Notes under the pieces: generated by a model | Told to the model about the DNA's origin: nothing | The model's database searches: none | Seen by the model: only the letters and a program-made list of their open reading frames with translations | Shown: piece after piece, positions 1 to 8,945 of the stretch | Layout of the letters: the number at the start of each line of letters is the position of its first letter | Numbering within the stretch: the first letter of the stretch is position 1 | Position numbers and translations under genes: made by a program | NCBI GenBank assembly: GCA_965544035.1 | Contig: CBEULR010000002.1 | Coordinates: 1 to 64,000 of the forward strand | Length of the DNA: 64,000 bases | Direction of reading: 5' to 3' | DNA from: CBEULR01 sp965544035 | GTDB taxonomy: Bacteria > Bacillota > Desulfotomaculia > Desulfotomaculales > Desulforudaceae

Positions 1-66
1 TATATGTTATACCCTAAATTGGACCCTTTTTGGGGTCGAATCAGTAGTGAGTATCTAGTATCTAGT

Positions 67-106
67 AGAAAAGAGAGTGCAGCTTATAGGCTGCACTCTC
101 TTTTCT
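67..106 (-). terminator. Rho-independent terminator of htpX
   Basis: A perfect 17-bp inverted repeat (arms 67-83 and 90-106, loop TTATAG) overlaps the htpX stop codon. Read on the minus strand it ends in a T-rich stretch. Confidence 0.8.
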
Positions 107-987
107 TACATCGCCTGAAGGCGGCGAATCCGCTCATCCAAATCCGGATGGCTGGCAAACAGATTCGCCAGGCTCTTGCCCTTTCCACCGCTGATCTTCA
201 GGGTCTGGAAAGCCTGTTCGGAATTATCCACGCGCTCCACATTCTGTTTCAGCGCCTTCAGTGCCCGGATCATCTTTTCCTTCCCTGCCAGTAGCGCCCC
301 GCCCCGGTCGGCCTGGAATTCGCGGTGCCGTGAGTAAGCCATCACCGCAATGCTGCCCAGGATCGAGAACATGATCTGCAGGACGATAATCGAGACAAAA
401 TGTACGATTCCCGCAACCTCTTCACGCGCCGTGCTGGCGATGATGTAGGCAATAATACGAGAAATGAACACCACGAAGGTATTGATCACACCCTGAACCA
501 GCGTCATCGTAACCATATCGCCGTTCGCAATGTGCGCCACTTCGTGGGCAAGCACCCCTTCAATGGCGTGGTCGTCCATTGCAGCCAACAAGCCGGCGGA
601 CACCGCCACCAGGGAATTATTCTTTGAAGGACCGGTCGCAAATGCGTTCACTTCCGGTGAAGGGTAGATTCCGACCTCGGGCATCTTGGTAATCCCGGAC
701 CGGCGGCACATGTCGTGCACGGTCTCCACCAGACGGCGTTCTTTCGGAGACAGGTTGCCGCGCGGGTCGAGCACTTGCACCCCCATCATGGTCTTGGCCA
801 TCCACTTGGACAGCAACAGTGAGATAAAGGCACCGGAAAAACCGATAACGGCGGCAAAGACCAGCAGGGCGCCATAGTCGATGCCGTATGCCGTAACGTA
901 ATTGTTCACACCCAGCAGGGTCGTCATAATGACGATTGTGGTCAGCACCAGCAGGTTAACCAGAAGGAATAACCCGATTCGTTTCAT
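106..987 (-). CDS. htpX: HtpX-like membrane zinc metalloprotease
   Basis: Membrane-bound M48-family zinc endopeptidase that degrades misfolded membrane proteins. N-terminal hydrophobic segments lie near residues 5-30 and 38-60. The zinc motif HEVAH is near residues 148-152, two more hydrophobic segments follow, and the third-ligand motif EFQAD comes later. Length (293 aa) is typical of HtpX. I chose the ATG at 987, where the HtpX-like start MKRIGLF begins and an AAGGAGGG lies about 13 nt upstream; an in-frame extension to 1026 looks artificial. It is a single gene with its own terminator. Confidence 0.93.
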   Translation of the reverse strand: MKRIGLFLLVNLLVLTTIVIMTTLLGVNNYVTAYGIDYGALLVFAAVIGFSGAFISLLLSKWMAKTMMGVQVLDPRGNLSPKERRLVETVHDMCRRSGITKMPEVGIYPSPEVNAFATGPSKNNSLVAVSAGLLAAMDDHAIEGVLAHEVAHIANGDMVTMTLVQGVINTFVVFISRIIAYIIASTAREEVAGIVHFVSIIVLQIMFSILGSIAVMAYSRHREFQADRGGALLAGKEKMIRALKALKQNVERVDNSEQAFQTLKISGGKGKSLANLFASHPDLDERIRRLQAM

Positions 988-1061
988 GCTTTTTTCATTT
1001 CCCTCCTTCCAGAGTTTAGTTACCAAAATTATAACACGGCTGTATGGGCGATATAAAGCGC

Positions 1062-2183
1062 CTACTTTGACAAATAATCCAGATATCGCCCTAACGCTGC
1101 CAAACCTGTACCAAATCCTTGTTCATCCCGACCAAAACCAATGCGGAAGTGGTTTTCCACACCGAAAACCGCACCCGGCAGGAGCAGCACACTCTCCCGT
1201 TCCACCAGGCCCCGGCAGAACTCCCTGGACGCTATCGGGAGACGGTAACCAACCAGAGCGGTGAACCCCGCTTCCGGGACGCGCCCGGACAGTTCCGGCC
1301 GATCTTCCATAAACCGCGCCAATCGCTCGCGGTTGCGGCGAGCCAGGTCCATTTTTCGTGCCAGCAGCCGCTCCCGGTTTTCCAGAGCCAGCACCGCCAG
1401 AAATTCACTCGGGGCGGCCGAACACATCGTGGTATAGTCCCGCATAGACGACACTCGGGCCAATAGATCCCGGTTCCTGCAGGCCACCCACCCGATACGC
1501 AGCCCCCCCAATCCGAACGGTTTGGCCATATCACCTATGCTAAGGGCGTAGTCGCTCAGATCGGCCGCCGGCGGCAGGGCCGCTTCCGGTGCATAAGCCG
1601 TGCCCCGGTAAACCTCGTCCGAAACCAGCCAGATACCATGCCGTTCAGCGAGTTCCACCAGCCGGCTCTGTTCCGAGCGGGTCAGCATCACCCCCGTGGG
1701 ATTGTGCGGGTGATTCACCACCACCGCCCGTACCCGCCGCGACAGCAGGCCTTCCAGTTCCTCGATGTCGGGATGGAAACCGTTTTCCGGCCTCAGCGTC
1801 CACCGGATGATCTCCACGCCCAGCGCTTCCGCCACCGCATAAAGAGATTGGTAACAAGGGTCTTCAACCACGATAGCATCTCCGGGCGCAGTCAGCAGAT
1901 GCATTAAGAGAAAGATCGCCTCCGAAGCCCCTGTCGTCACCTGGATGTCATCGGCCGTCAGGCCGGCATACCAATCCGCGATGGCCGTCCGCAAACGCTC
2001 CCCGCCGGGATTCTCGATATAATCCAAATTCAGCTCGGCATACCGCCGCCGGTCCTCGTCACCGGCCAGTGCCAACAGCTCCGCGTTGGAAGTCGGTGCG
2101 GCGCAACTCGCGGCCAGGTTCAGCCGGACATTAAACTCGTATTCCACAAACCACCGTTCCAGCTCAAAAGGCGGTAACAACAC
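1062..2183 (-). CDS. PLP-dependent aminotransferase, class I/II
   Basis: Fold-type I aminotransferase of 373 aa. Visible landmarks are the TTGASEA cofactor loop (residues 83-89), NHPHNPTG (157-164), SDEVY with the PLP-ring aspartate (188-192), the Schiff-base lysine in MAKPFG (Lys221), and the substrate-carboxylate arginine in LRIGW (Arg229). Substrate cannot be told from sequence; the family includes aspartate-, tyrosine- and valine-type enzymes. It is transcribed toward htpX with a 74-nt gap and diverges from ppdK. Confidence 0.88.
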   Translation of the reverse strand: MLLPPFELERWFVEYEFNVRLNLAASCAAPTSNAELLALAGDEDRRRYAELNLDYIENPGGERLRTAIADWYAGLTADDIQVTTGASEAIFLLMHLLTAPGDAIVVEDPCYQSLYAVAEALGVEIIRWTLRPENGFHPDIEELEGLLSRRVRAVVVNHPHNPTGVMLTRSEQSRLVELAERHGIWLVSDEVYRGTAYAPEAALPPAADLSDYALSIGDMAKPFGLGGLRIGWVACRNRDLLARVSSMRDYTTMCSAAPSEFLAVLALENRERLLARKMDLARRNRERLARFMEDRPELSGRVPEAGFTALVGYRLPIASREFCRGLVERESVLLLPGAVFGVENHFRIGFGRDEQGFGTGLAALGRYLDYLSK

Positions 2184-2412
2184 GAAAACGCCTCCCCCGC
2201 AGGCTCAGTGCCCCCATTGTAACATTTTCCTAAGAACAAATTAAAGAGATCCGGCTGTTTCACAAAGGATTTTCACATTTCGGAACGAACTATAGACATT
2301 TAAGTAGACATATTACAGCAAAAGTAACATATTATTTAGCCTTAGCAGCCTCAATTGTGTCAACAATTGCTCGCCAGCCAAACAAGATTTGAAAAAAGAA
2401 AGGGAGACGCGT

Positions 2413-5082
2413 GTGGGGAAGTACGTTTACCTGTTCGAGGAAGGCAATGCAGAGATGAAGGACCTGCTGGGAGGCAAGGGGGCCAACCTCGCCGAGATGA
2501 CCAACATCGGGCTACCGGTGCCTCCGGGATTCATTGTGACCACCGAGGCCTGCAATGAATTCGCGGCCGGCGGCGGCGTCTTTCCGGCCGGAATGGAGGA
2601 TCAGGTGCGTAAGAGCATCAGGCTGCTGGAGGACCGTCTGGGTCGTGTCTTCGGCGACGAGACCAATCCGCTCCTGGTCTCGGTCCGGTCGGGCGCGCCG
2701 GTGTCGATGCCGGGAATGATGGACACCGTGCTGAACCTGGGGCTAAACGACCGTACGGTGGAAGGCCTGATCAGGGTCACCGGCGACGAGCGGTTCGCTC
2801 TCGACTGCTACCGCCGTTTCATCAACATGTTCGGCGATGTGGTGATGGGGATCGAACACTACCACTTTGAGACCGTTCTTCAAGCGCAAAAAGAACGTGC
2901 CAAGGTTCGCTTCGACCACGAGCTCACCGCCGCCCACTGGAATGAAGTAATCGGGCGCTACAAGCGGTTAATTGAGGATGAAACAGGACTTTCATTCCCT
3001 CAGGATCCTTATGAACAGCTCTTTATGGCCATTGAAGCCGTTTTCAACTCCTGGAACAACGATCGCGCCATCACTTACCGAAGAATCAACAAGATTCCGG
3101 ACAACCTGGGAACGGCGGTAAACGTGCAGACAATGGTTTTCGGGAATATGGGTCCGACCTCGGGTTCGGGCGTGGCCTTCACCCGGAATCCGTCCACCGG
3201 CGAAAACACCGTTTACGGCGAGTACCTGATCAACGCCCAGGGTGAGGACGTGGTGGCCGGAATCCGCACCCCACAGCCGATCGAAACGCTGGCCGACGAG
3301 CTTCCCGAGGTATACGAGGAGTTTGTGCGGGTCTGTCGGCTGTTGGATAAGCACTACAGAAATATGCAGGATATCGAGTTCACCATCGAAAACGGCAAAC
3401 TCTATATTCTGCAGACCAGGAACGGCAAGCGCACCGTCAACGCCGCCGTGCGCATCGCCGTGGACATGGTGAACGAGGGACTGATCAGCAAGGATGAGGC
3501 CATGCTCCGGGTTGAGCCGGAGCAGCTCGATCACCTGCTGCATAAGCGCATTGACCCGAACGCCACCCTGGAAGTAATCGCTACCGGACTGCCGGCCTCT
3601 CCCGGGTCGGCATCGGGCATGGCCGTTTTTGACGCCGACCTGGCCGAAAAACTGGGCGGTGAAGGCCAAAAGGTATTGCTGGTGCGCACCGAAACCACTC
3701 CCGACGACATCCATGGCATCGTCGCCGCCCAGGGCGTCCTTACCTCGCGCGGCGGAATGACCAGCCACGCAGCCGTGGTCGCCCGCGGCATGGGCAAACC
3801 CTGCGTCTGCGGTGCGGAGTCCCTGATAATCGACGTCGAAGCAAAGACCCTGCGGGTGGGAGACCGCATCATCAAACAGGGCGAGATCCTCTCCATAGAC
3901 GGCACGAGCGGTCGGGTGATCCTGGGTGAGGTCCCAATGATCGATCCCGAACTCTCCCCCGCTCTGCTTCAGTTGCTGGAATGGGCCGATGATCTGCGCG
4001 TGCTGGGCGTACGGGCGAACGCCGATACCCCTGAAGACGCATCCAAGGCCCGCGGCTTCGGTGCGGAGGGCATCGGCCTCTGCCGCACGGAGCACATGTT
4101 CATGGGACAGGACCGTCTGCCGGTGGTGCAGCGCATGATCCTGGCCGAGACAGCCGATGAGAAACGCGACGCCCTCGCTCAGCTCCGGCCGATGCAGCAG
4201 GACGACTTTTACGGTATCCTCAAAGCAATGGACGGGTTGCCGGTTTGCATTCGTCTCCTGGATCCCCCGCTGCACGAGTTCCTGCCCAATGCCGAAGAGC
4301 TGGCGGTGGAAATCATCCGGCTTAAACTGACCGGCGGCAAGGAAGACGAAATCCGAAAGAAGGAAGAACTGCTGCGGAAGGTGCGCGGTCTCTCCGAGTT
4401 TAACCCGATGCTGGGTCATCGCGGCTGCCGCCTCGGAATCACCTACCCCGAGGTCTACCGGATGCAGGCCGAGGCCATCTTCTACGCCGCGTCGCAGTTG
4501 GTGAAAGAAGGATACTCCGTAATTCCCGAGATTGAGATCCCCCTGGTTATTGACGTGAAGGAATTCGATTATCTCAGAAAGATGATTGATGAGGTGGCTG
4601 CGGAGATTCGCAGTGAGACCGGTGTCGAAGTGCCGTATTCGGTGGGTACGATGATCGAACTGCCCCGGGCGGCGCTGCTGGCCGACGAAATCGCCGCCTC
4701 GGCCGAGTTCTTCTCCTTCGGCACGAATGACTTAACCCAGTCCACTCTGGGCTTCTCCCGGGATGACGCCGAAGGAAAATTCCTGCCCCATTACATCAGC
4801 CTGAAGCTCCTGCCGGATGATCCGTTTGTGGTGCTGGATCGCAAGGGAGTCGGGAAACTGATCAGGATGGGCATCGAGCTGGGACGGAAAACACGTCCCG
4901 GCCTGCTGGTGGGGATCTGCGGCGAGCACGGCGGGGAACCGTCCTCGATCGAGTTCTGCCATCAGGTGGGCATGGACTACGTGAGTTGTTCGCCCTACCG
5001 CGTCCCGATCGCCCGGCTGGCCGCCGCCCAGGCGCGGGTGGTCGCCGATCAGCTGGCAAATAAGGACTACGGGACCAAATAG
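2413..5082 (+). CDS. ppdK: Pyruvate, phosphate dikinase
   Basis: Interconverts pyruvate + ATP + Pi and PEP + AMP + PPi in the cytoplasm. The N-terminal nucleotide-binding domain opens with GGKGANLAEM. The central swivelling domain carries the phosphohistidine loop GGMTSHAAVVARGMGKP, and the C-terminal PEP/pyruvate barrel has the catalytic-cysteine motif GICGEHGG. Full length at 889 aa. I chose GTG 2413, giving the family start (M)GKYVYLFEEG, with AAGAAAGGGAG 7 nt upstream; a TTG at 2389 is possible but has no ribosome site. It stands alone, with its own terminator. Confidence 0.97.
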   Translation: MGKYVYLFEEGNAEMKDLLGGKGANLAEMTNIGLPVPPGFIVTTEACNEFAAGGGVFPAGMEDQVRKSIRLLEDRLGRVFGDETNPLLVSVRSGAPVSMPGMMDTVLNLGLNDRTVEGLIRVTGDERFALDCYRRFINMFGDVVMGIEHYHFETVLQAQKERAKVRFDHELTAAHWNEVIGRYKRLIEDETGLSFPQDPYEQLFMAIEAVFNSWNNDRAITYRRINKIPDNLGTAVNVQTMVFGNMGPTSGSGVAFTRNPSTGENTVYGEYLINAQGEDVVAGIRTPQPIETLADELPEVYEEFVRVCRLLDKHYRNMQDIEFTIENGKLYILQTRNGKRTVNAAVRIAVDMVNEGLISKDEAMLRVEPEQLDHLLHKRIDPNATLEVIATGLPASPGSASGMAVFDADLAEKLGGEGQKVLLVRTETTPDDIHGIVAAQGVLTSRGGMTSHAAVVARGMGKPCVCGAESLIIDVEAKTLRVGDRIIKQGEILSIDGTSGRVILGEVPMIDPELSPALLQLLEWADDLRVLGVRANADTPEDASKARGFGAEGIGLCRTEHMFMGQDRLPVVQRMILAETADEKRDALAQLRPMQQDDFYGILKAMDGLPVCIRLLDPPLHEFLPNAEELAVEIIRLKLTGGKEDEIRKKEELLRKVRGLSEFNPMLGHRGCRLGITYPEVYRMQAEAIFYAASQLVKEGYSVIPEIEIPLVIDVKEFDYLRKMIDEVAAEIRSETGVEVPYSVGTMIELPRAALLADEIAASAEFFSFGTNDLTQSTLGFSRDDAEGKFLPHYISLKLLPDDPFVVLDRKGVGKLIRMGIELGRKTRPGLLVGICGEHGGEPSSIEFCHQVGMDYVSCSPYRVPIARLAAAQARVVADQLANKDYGTK

Positions 5083-5094
5083 ACGGTATACCAA

Positions 5095-5128
5095 GGGCGG
5101 GAGGCACTCTAGGCCCCCGCCCTTTTTT
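5095..5128 (+). terminator. Terminator after ppdK
   Basis: GGGCGGGAG and CCCCCGCCC form a GC-rich stem directly followed by TTTTTT, 12 nt past the ppdK stop. Confidence 0.85.
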
Positions 5129-5246
5129 CATGGGGACAGGCTTCAAAACTTCAATAAATCCCCTCTACTTTTTCACCAGATACAGGAACCCCTGTTATGT
5201 ATTGGCATATACTGATTAAGCAGTTCTTAAATGAGGAGGGCGAAAC

Positions 5247-5929
5247 ATGGATAACCTCAGAGATATTGGTGATCTCATAGATGAACTGAAGGACATTAGC
5301 AAGTGTAAGCCCGCGCCGAAGCCTGCGCCAGGCCATGCGTGTACACCGGTCGTGAATGCGTTTGCCCGTCGGGAACCGGAACGGATCAACAGGCCGCCGC
5401 CCGTCGCTGCCCGCCGACCGAGTTAATCAGAAACGGGGGGTTTGAGGAGGGAGGTCAGTTTACCACATTCAGGGATTGGGAAGAAACCCCAGAAGATGAT
5501 ACTATTGATATTTTCCGAAACAATGATATCGCTTATGAAGGAGATTACAGTGCCGCATTCTTTGCTGGTTTTTCTGAGAATGGGATCAGGACCCGGGCAA
5601 TACGGCAAAGCGTAACGGTATTTCCGGGGTGCTTCCTGTCTCTCAGTTTTGCCGATAGTTTTCTGGAAGCAGGGGAGGACTTTGAGGTCCTGGATGTAGC
5701 GGCAAGGGTGTTTTATACCGATGCCGGCGGCAACCGTGTTTATTTGATCAACATTGAAATCGACTACAACTCCGAGCAAGCCGGTCAGGGGTTTGTTTTC
5801 CACCAGCGGGTGTCCGACACTCCGGTACCGTTGAACGTATCCAGTGTTACAGTTGAGTTCATTGTAGAAATAGAGAGCAGCATCGGAACCGAGTGGCTGC
5901 TTGATGGTGTGTCGCTGAGAGCGGTCTAA
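5247..5929 (+). CDS. NTTRR-F1-like secreted or spore-surface protein, apparent frameshift
   Basis: Two reading frames appear to make one gene. Frame 1 starts at ATG 5247 behind AGGAGGG and encodes 59 aa (MDNLRDIGDLIDELK through VVNAFARREPE to VAARRPS) before TAA at 5424. The second frame, open from a GTG at 5339 to 5929, continues at that point with ELIRNGGFEEGGQ and a beta-rich domain ending EWLLDGVSL. That domain resembles the Firmicutes NTTRR-F1 module that usually precedes repetitive surface regions. A one-base deletion near 5413-5420 would explain the break. No repeat region follows. The 5339 GTG has no ribosome site, so I do not see it as an independent start. Function unknown. Confidence 0.6.
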
Positions 5930-5982
5930 AAAACCAGGGAGATCACAAGGGCGGGTGGACCACAACCACCCGCCCCAAATAC

Positions 5983-6789
5983 TCACTTGTCACTTGCCCC
6001 CCGGTCCTTAATTCTCCAAATAAAAACACTCTCCGGGCCGAGACGCTCTTCAAGCAGCCGGCTAAGACCCGGCGGATCCAGAAAACGGGTCAGTTTCCCG
6101 TCCTCAGCCACCGAAATGATGCCGGTCTCCTCGGACACAACGACCACCAAGGCGTCCGACTGCTCGGTTATGCCGACCGCGGCGCGGTGCCTCGCCCCGA
6201 GTTCCTTAGACAATTGGGGATTGGACGACAGCGGCAGATAACAGCTGGCCGCCAGCAGGCGATTGCCCTTGATGATCACCGCCCCGTCGTGCATCGGTGT
6301 ATCCTTGTGAAATATCTGCAGCAGCAAGAAACGGGAAACCAGGCTGTCCAACTGTATTCCGCTTTCCACGTATTCCTTTAGACCGGTTTCACGCTCGATG
6401 ACGATCAGCGCGCCGATGTGCCGGCTGCTCATCTCCCGCACCGCTTCCACGATCTCGGCAATCACCGCTTTTTGCGGCTGATCGATCTGAATGAGCCGGG
6501 CGAGCGGCCGGCCGCGGCCCAGCTTTTCCAGCATACTGCGCAGTTCAGGCTGAAAAATTACCGGAATGGCCACCACCGCCATCATCCAAACCCAGCCAAG
6601 CGTCCAGTCAAGCATGACCAGGCCGAAAGCCTTGGCGACGCCGGTCAATACCACCAGAACCAGCAGACCCTTGATTAGCTGCACCGCCTTTGTCCCCCGC
6701 AGGAAGGACAACACCATGTAGGCGATCAGCATCAGGAGCAGAACATCCACCACCAGCGGAATGGTAATTCTAATTCCCGCCACTTCCAC
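5983..6789 (-). CDS. cdaA: Diadenylate cyclase CdaA
   Basis: Membrane diadenylate cyclase that makes c-di-AMP from two ATP. Three N-terminal transmembrane segments lie at about residues 10-30, 36-57 and 62-80. The DAC domain follows with the catalytic DGA motif (168-170) and GARHRAA (198-204). Length, 268 aa, is normal for CdaA/YbbP. The start is GTG 6789 with a weak purine-rich site. In most Firmicutes cdaA is followed by ybbR/cdaR and glmM; here it stands alone and converges on the previous gene. Confidence 0.95.
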   Translation of the reverse strand: MEVAGIRITIPLVVDVLLLMLIAYMVLSFLRGTKAVQLIKGLLVLVVLTGVAKAFGLVMLDWTLGWVWMMAVVAIPVIFQPELRSMLEKLGRGRPLARLIQIDQPQKAVIAEIVEAVREMSSRHIGALIVIERETGLKEYVESGIQLDSLVSRFLLLQIFHKDTPMHDGAVIIKGNRLLAASCYLPLSSNPQLSKELGARHRAAVGITEQSDALVVVVSEETGIISVAEDGKLTRFLDPPGLSRLLEERLGPESVFIWRIKDRGASDK

Positions 6790-7008
6790 GGGCAGTCACC
6801 CCGCAATCACCTGTATGAGAAACCTAATCCGACTAATTCGACGAAATGTCCGCCCTTCCTCTTCCGCAACCGGTCTAGTAATTTATACTAAAGCGGCCCG
6901 GGGGCTTGACGAGACTTTCACATATTTGGTAAGCTATACGAGACGAGGTTTATTCTTGTATGGGTCATTGTTAAAAAAATATCAAAGTAGCGGGGAGAGG
7001 GTGAAACA

Positions 7009-7269
7009 GTGTCTGATCAGAATCGGAAGGAAAACGTCGAAACGCAGGACATGGGAACCGGGATGACCATTTTGATGATTCTCTTTGCGTTCGCCGCAGC
7101 TGCCATCATAGTTTACTTCAACTGCATGTTCAGCGCCATGGAAGGTTTTCCGGCTCCGCCGTTCATCGTTGCCTTTTGCATCGGCGTCGCAGCGGTCATC
7201 AGCTTTGGCGTGCTGAACGCGATCGCCCGGGGCGGCAAAGGAGAAGATACCGGGCACGATCACCACTAG
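7009..7269 (+). CDS. Small two-span membrane protein, unknown function
   Basis: An 86-aa protein with a polar N-terminus, two hydrophobic segments (about residues 19-38 and 50-68) and a His-rich tail ending DHH. GTG start with GGGGAGAGGG 7 nt upstream. It is monocistronic, with a terminator directly after it. I do not recognise a family. Confidence 0.65.
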   Translation: MSDQNRKENVETQDMGTGMTILMILFAFAAAAIIVYFNCMFSAMEGFPAPPFIVAFCIGVAAVISFGVLNAIARGGKGEDTGHDHH

Positions 7270-7296
7270 ACCCTGCCGAAATAATTCAGTATACCC

Positions 7297-7324
7297 AAGG
7301 CTCCCTTTACGGGGAGCCTTTTGC
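7297..7324 (+). terminator. Terminator after the 7009 gene
   Basis: AAGGCTCCC and GGGGAGCCTT form a stem with loop TTTAC, followed by TTTT. Confidence 0.75.
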
Positions 7325-7325
7325 T

Positions 7326-7505
7326 TTACATGTATATGGAGTGGTGGATCCAGACCACGATCGGACTGATCAGGGTGAGCCATGCGAGGATGAAGGTCCC
7401 CACCGCACCGCGTTTGTTCCCCTTGCGCCAGGCCCACAGCCCGTATGAGGCCGTGTAAACGGCCACCAACAGGACTGCCGTCATCACCAGCGCTCTGCCT
7501 ACCAT
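7326..7505 (-). CDS. Small membrane protein downstream of gerKC
   Basis: A 59-aa reading frame, MVGRALVMTAVLL to HHSIYM, with two hydrophobic segments around a basic WRKGNKRG turn. The ATG is preceded by AGGGGG at 8-nt spacing. It follows the gerKB-gerKA-gerKC genes on the same strand, about 160 nt after gerKC, and could be a small accessory of the germinant receptor. That role is only inferred from position. Confidence 0.55.
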   Translation of the reverse strand: MVGRALVMTAVLLVAVYTASYGLWAWRKGNKRGAVGTFILAWLTLISPIVVWIHHSIYM

Positions 7506-7667
7506 GTTGTCAACCCCCTATGCATTAGAACTGACTGTTCCAAGTACTGCCCATTCCTTAACGAGCAGTATTCCCGGAAAGCTTTCCATTCCAAATCGAG
7601 TATAACCCTTGTCCCCCAAGCATTCCGGGCGAAATGTAAAGAATGTAAGTGCCTGACCCCTTTGGCC

Positions 7668-8945
7668 CTATTGGGGGTAAAGGGGGCGGGCCTCATGCAC
7701 TAGCCCGGCTTGCCGGATCTGGAAGTCAAAGCTGATCTCGATTTCGGCGTGCGGAAACTTGTCCCCCCAGCGGTAGTCCTCCCACTCCTGCCAGGTCAGG
7801 AACTGTCTCTTGGCCTGCCAGCCGAAGCCGAAAACATCGGCTCCCATTTCCTGTGTTCGCCTCACCGTCGTCCGGGCATCCTCGTTCAGGGAACGCATCA
7901 CCAGTTCTTCGAGTTGGGGAATTCTCTCCGGTACGTCCCATGGGGTCTCGCCCTGAATGCTGACGATATTGCCTTCTACGGGAATGGTGGCTCGAATCCG
8001 CGGTGGACCATCTCCAGGAATATCGATCTCAATATCCGGGTCTTCCCGCGGTGTTATCCGCACTATGATCAGGCGGTCGGGCTGGTGCGGGTCGACCACG
8101 TGTTTAGTGGTCCGCTTGTTGTTCCCGCGTACAAATTTGACAATGCCGGTCTCGTCACCGTTCAGGGTGCCCACCATTCTCCCATTGACAAGTGTAGCCA
8201 TGCCGAAAAAATCGAGTTCTACACCGCCCTCCCGGGCGAGAGACCCGGCAATCTGTTCACCCTTAGACTTAAACGTCGGGTCGGGCGTTCCCGGCTCTTC
8301 ACGCTGTAGGCCGACCAGGGGAATGAACGCGGCGCGTCCCGGGGTACGTATGGATGCGTCGACAATGCGGAAGGTATCCCTGGGAATAAATTCGGTGTAC
8401 TCCCAACCAGCGGTGATTAGTTCCCAGTATTTCCCGGGATCGTTTTCCAATACCGGTTTTGTCTTACGCAGGGTTTCCTCGGCACTGTCCTGACTGATCA
8501 GGACAGTGGTCGTCGGCCGAAACTGCCAGAAGCGGTTGAGCGTCATAAGGTACCGGGTGACATCTTCCTCGGCCAATTCACGGGAGATGACCAGCACTTT
8601 GGTGTGTGACAAATCACCCTGCCGGTCCACAAAGGCGTTCATAATCTCCAGTGCTGAATCGATGGACGGGACATCCATGGCCGCCACGAAGAAACCCGGT
8701 CCCCCATCGCCTCCACCGCCGTTTCCGCCGCCGCCACCGCCCGCAATGTCCTTGGGTACAGCGATCTGCAGCGAAACCCGCAGGAGGTTTTCGCGCCCCT
8801 TATCCAGCCCGATGGCCGTCACCCAGGCCACCTCGTCGGGTTCCCGATAGTCCCAGCAGCCCGCTGCCGGAAGCAGAACAAGCAGCGCCAGAGGGATCAC
8901 CGCCCAACGCAGCCAGTGTGTCGGGAGAAAAAGGCTATCCTTCAC
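7668..8945 (-). CDS. gerKC: Germinant receptor C subunit, GerKC-like lipoprotein
   Basis: Ger(x)C-family lipoprotein subunit of a spore inner-membrane germinant receptor. A hydrophobic signal segment ends in the lipobox-like LLPAAGCWDYRE, followed by DEVAWVTAIGLDKG, which is characteristic of GerC proteins. A glycine-rich insert (GGGGGGNGGGG region) lies near residue 75, unusual for the family. The GTG at 8945 overlaps the gerKA stop by 11 nt and has GGGGGAC upstream; the frame open to 9026 runs into gerKA and is not the start. Confidence 0.92.
   Translation of the reverse strand: MKDSLFLPTHWLRWAVIPLALLVLLPAAGCWDYREPDEVAWVTAIGLDKGRENLLRVSLQIAVPKDIAGGGGGGNGGGGDGGPGFFVAAMDVPSIDSALEIMNAFVDRQGDLSHTKVLVISRELAEEDVTRYLMTLNRFWQFRPTTTVLISQDSAEETLRKTKPVLENDPGKYWELITAGWEYTEFIPRDTFRIVDASIRTPGRAAFIPLVGLQREEPGTPDPTFKSKGEQIAGSLAREGGVELDFFGMATLVNGRMVGTLNGDETGIVKFVRGNNKRTTKHVVDPHQPDRLIIVRITPREDPDIEIDIPGDGPPRIRATIPVEGNIVSIQGETPWDVPERIPQLEELVMRSLNEDARTTVRRTQEMGADVFGFGWQAKRQFLTWQEWEDYRWGDKFPHAEIEISFDFQIRQAGLVHEARPLYPQ

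Noticed and set aside
2992..4419. 475-aa open frame on the minus strand inside ppdK
   Set aside because: It is antisense to a highly conserved gene, reflects GC-rich codon bias, and has no family-like motifs.
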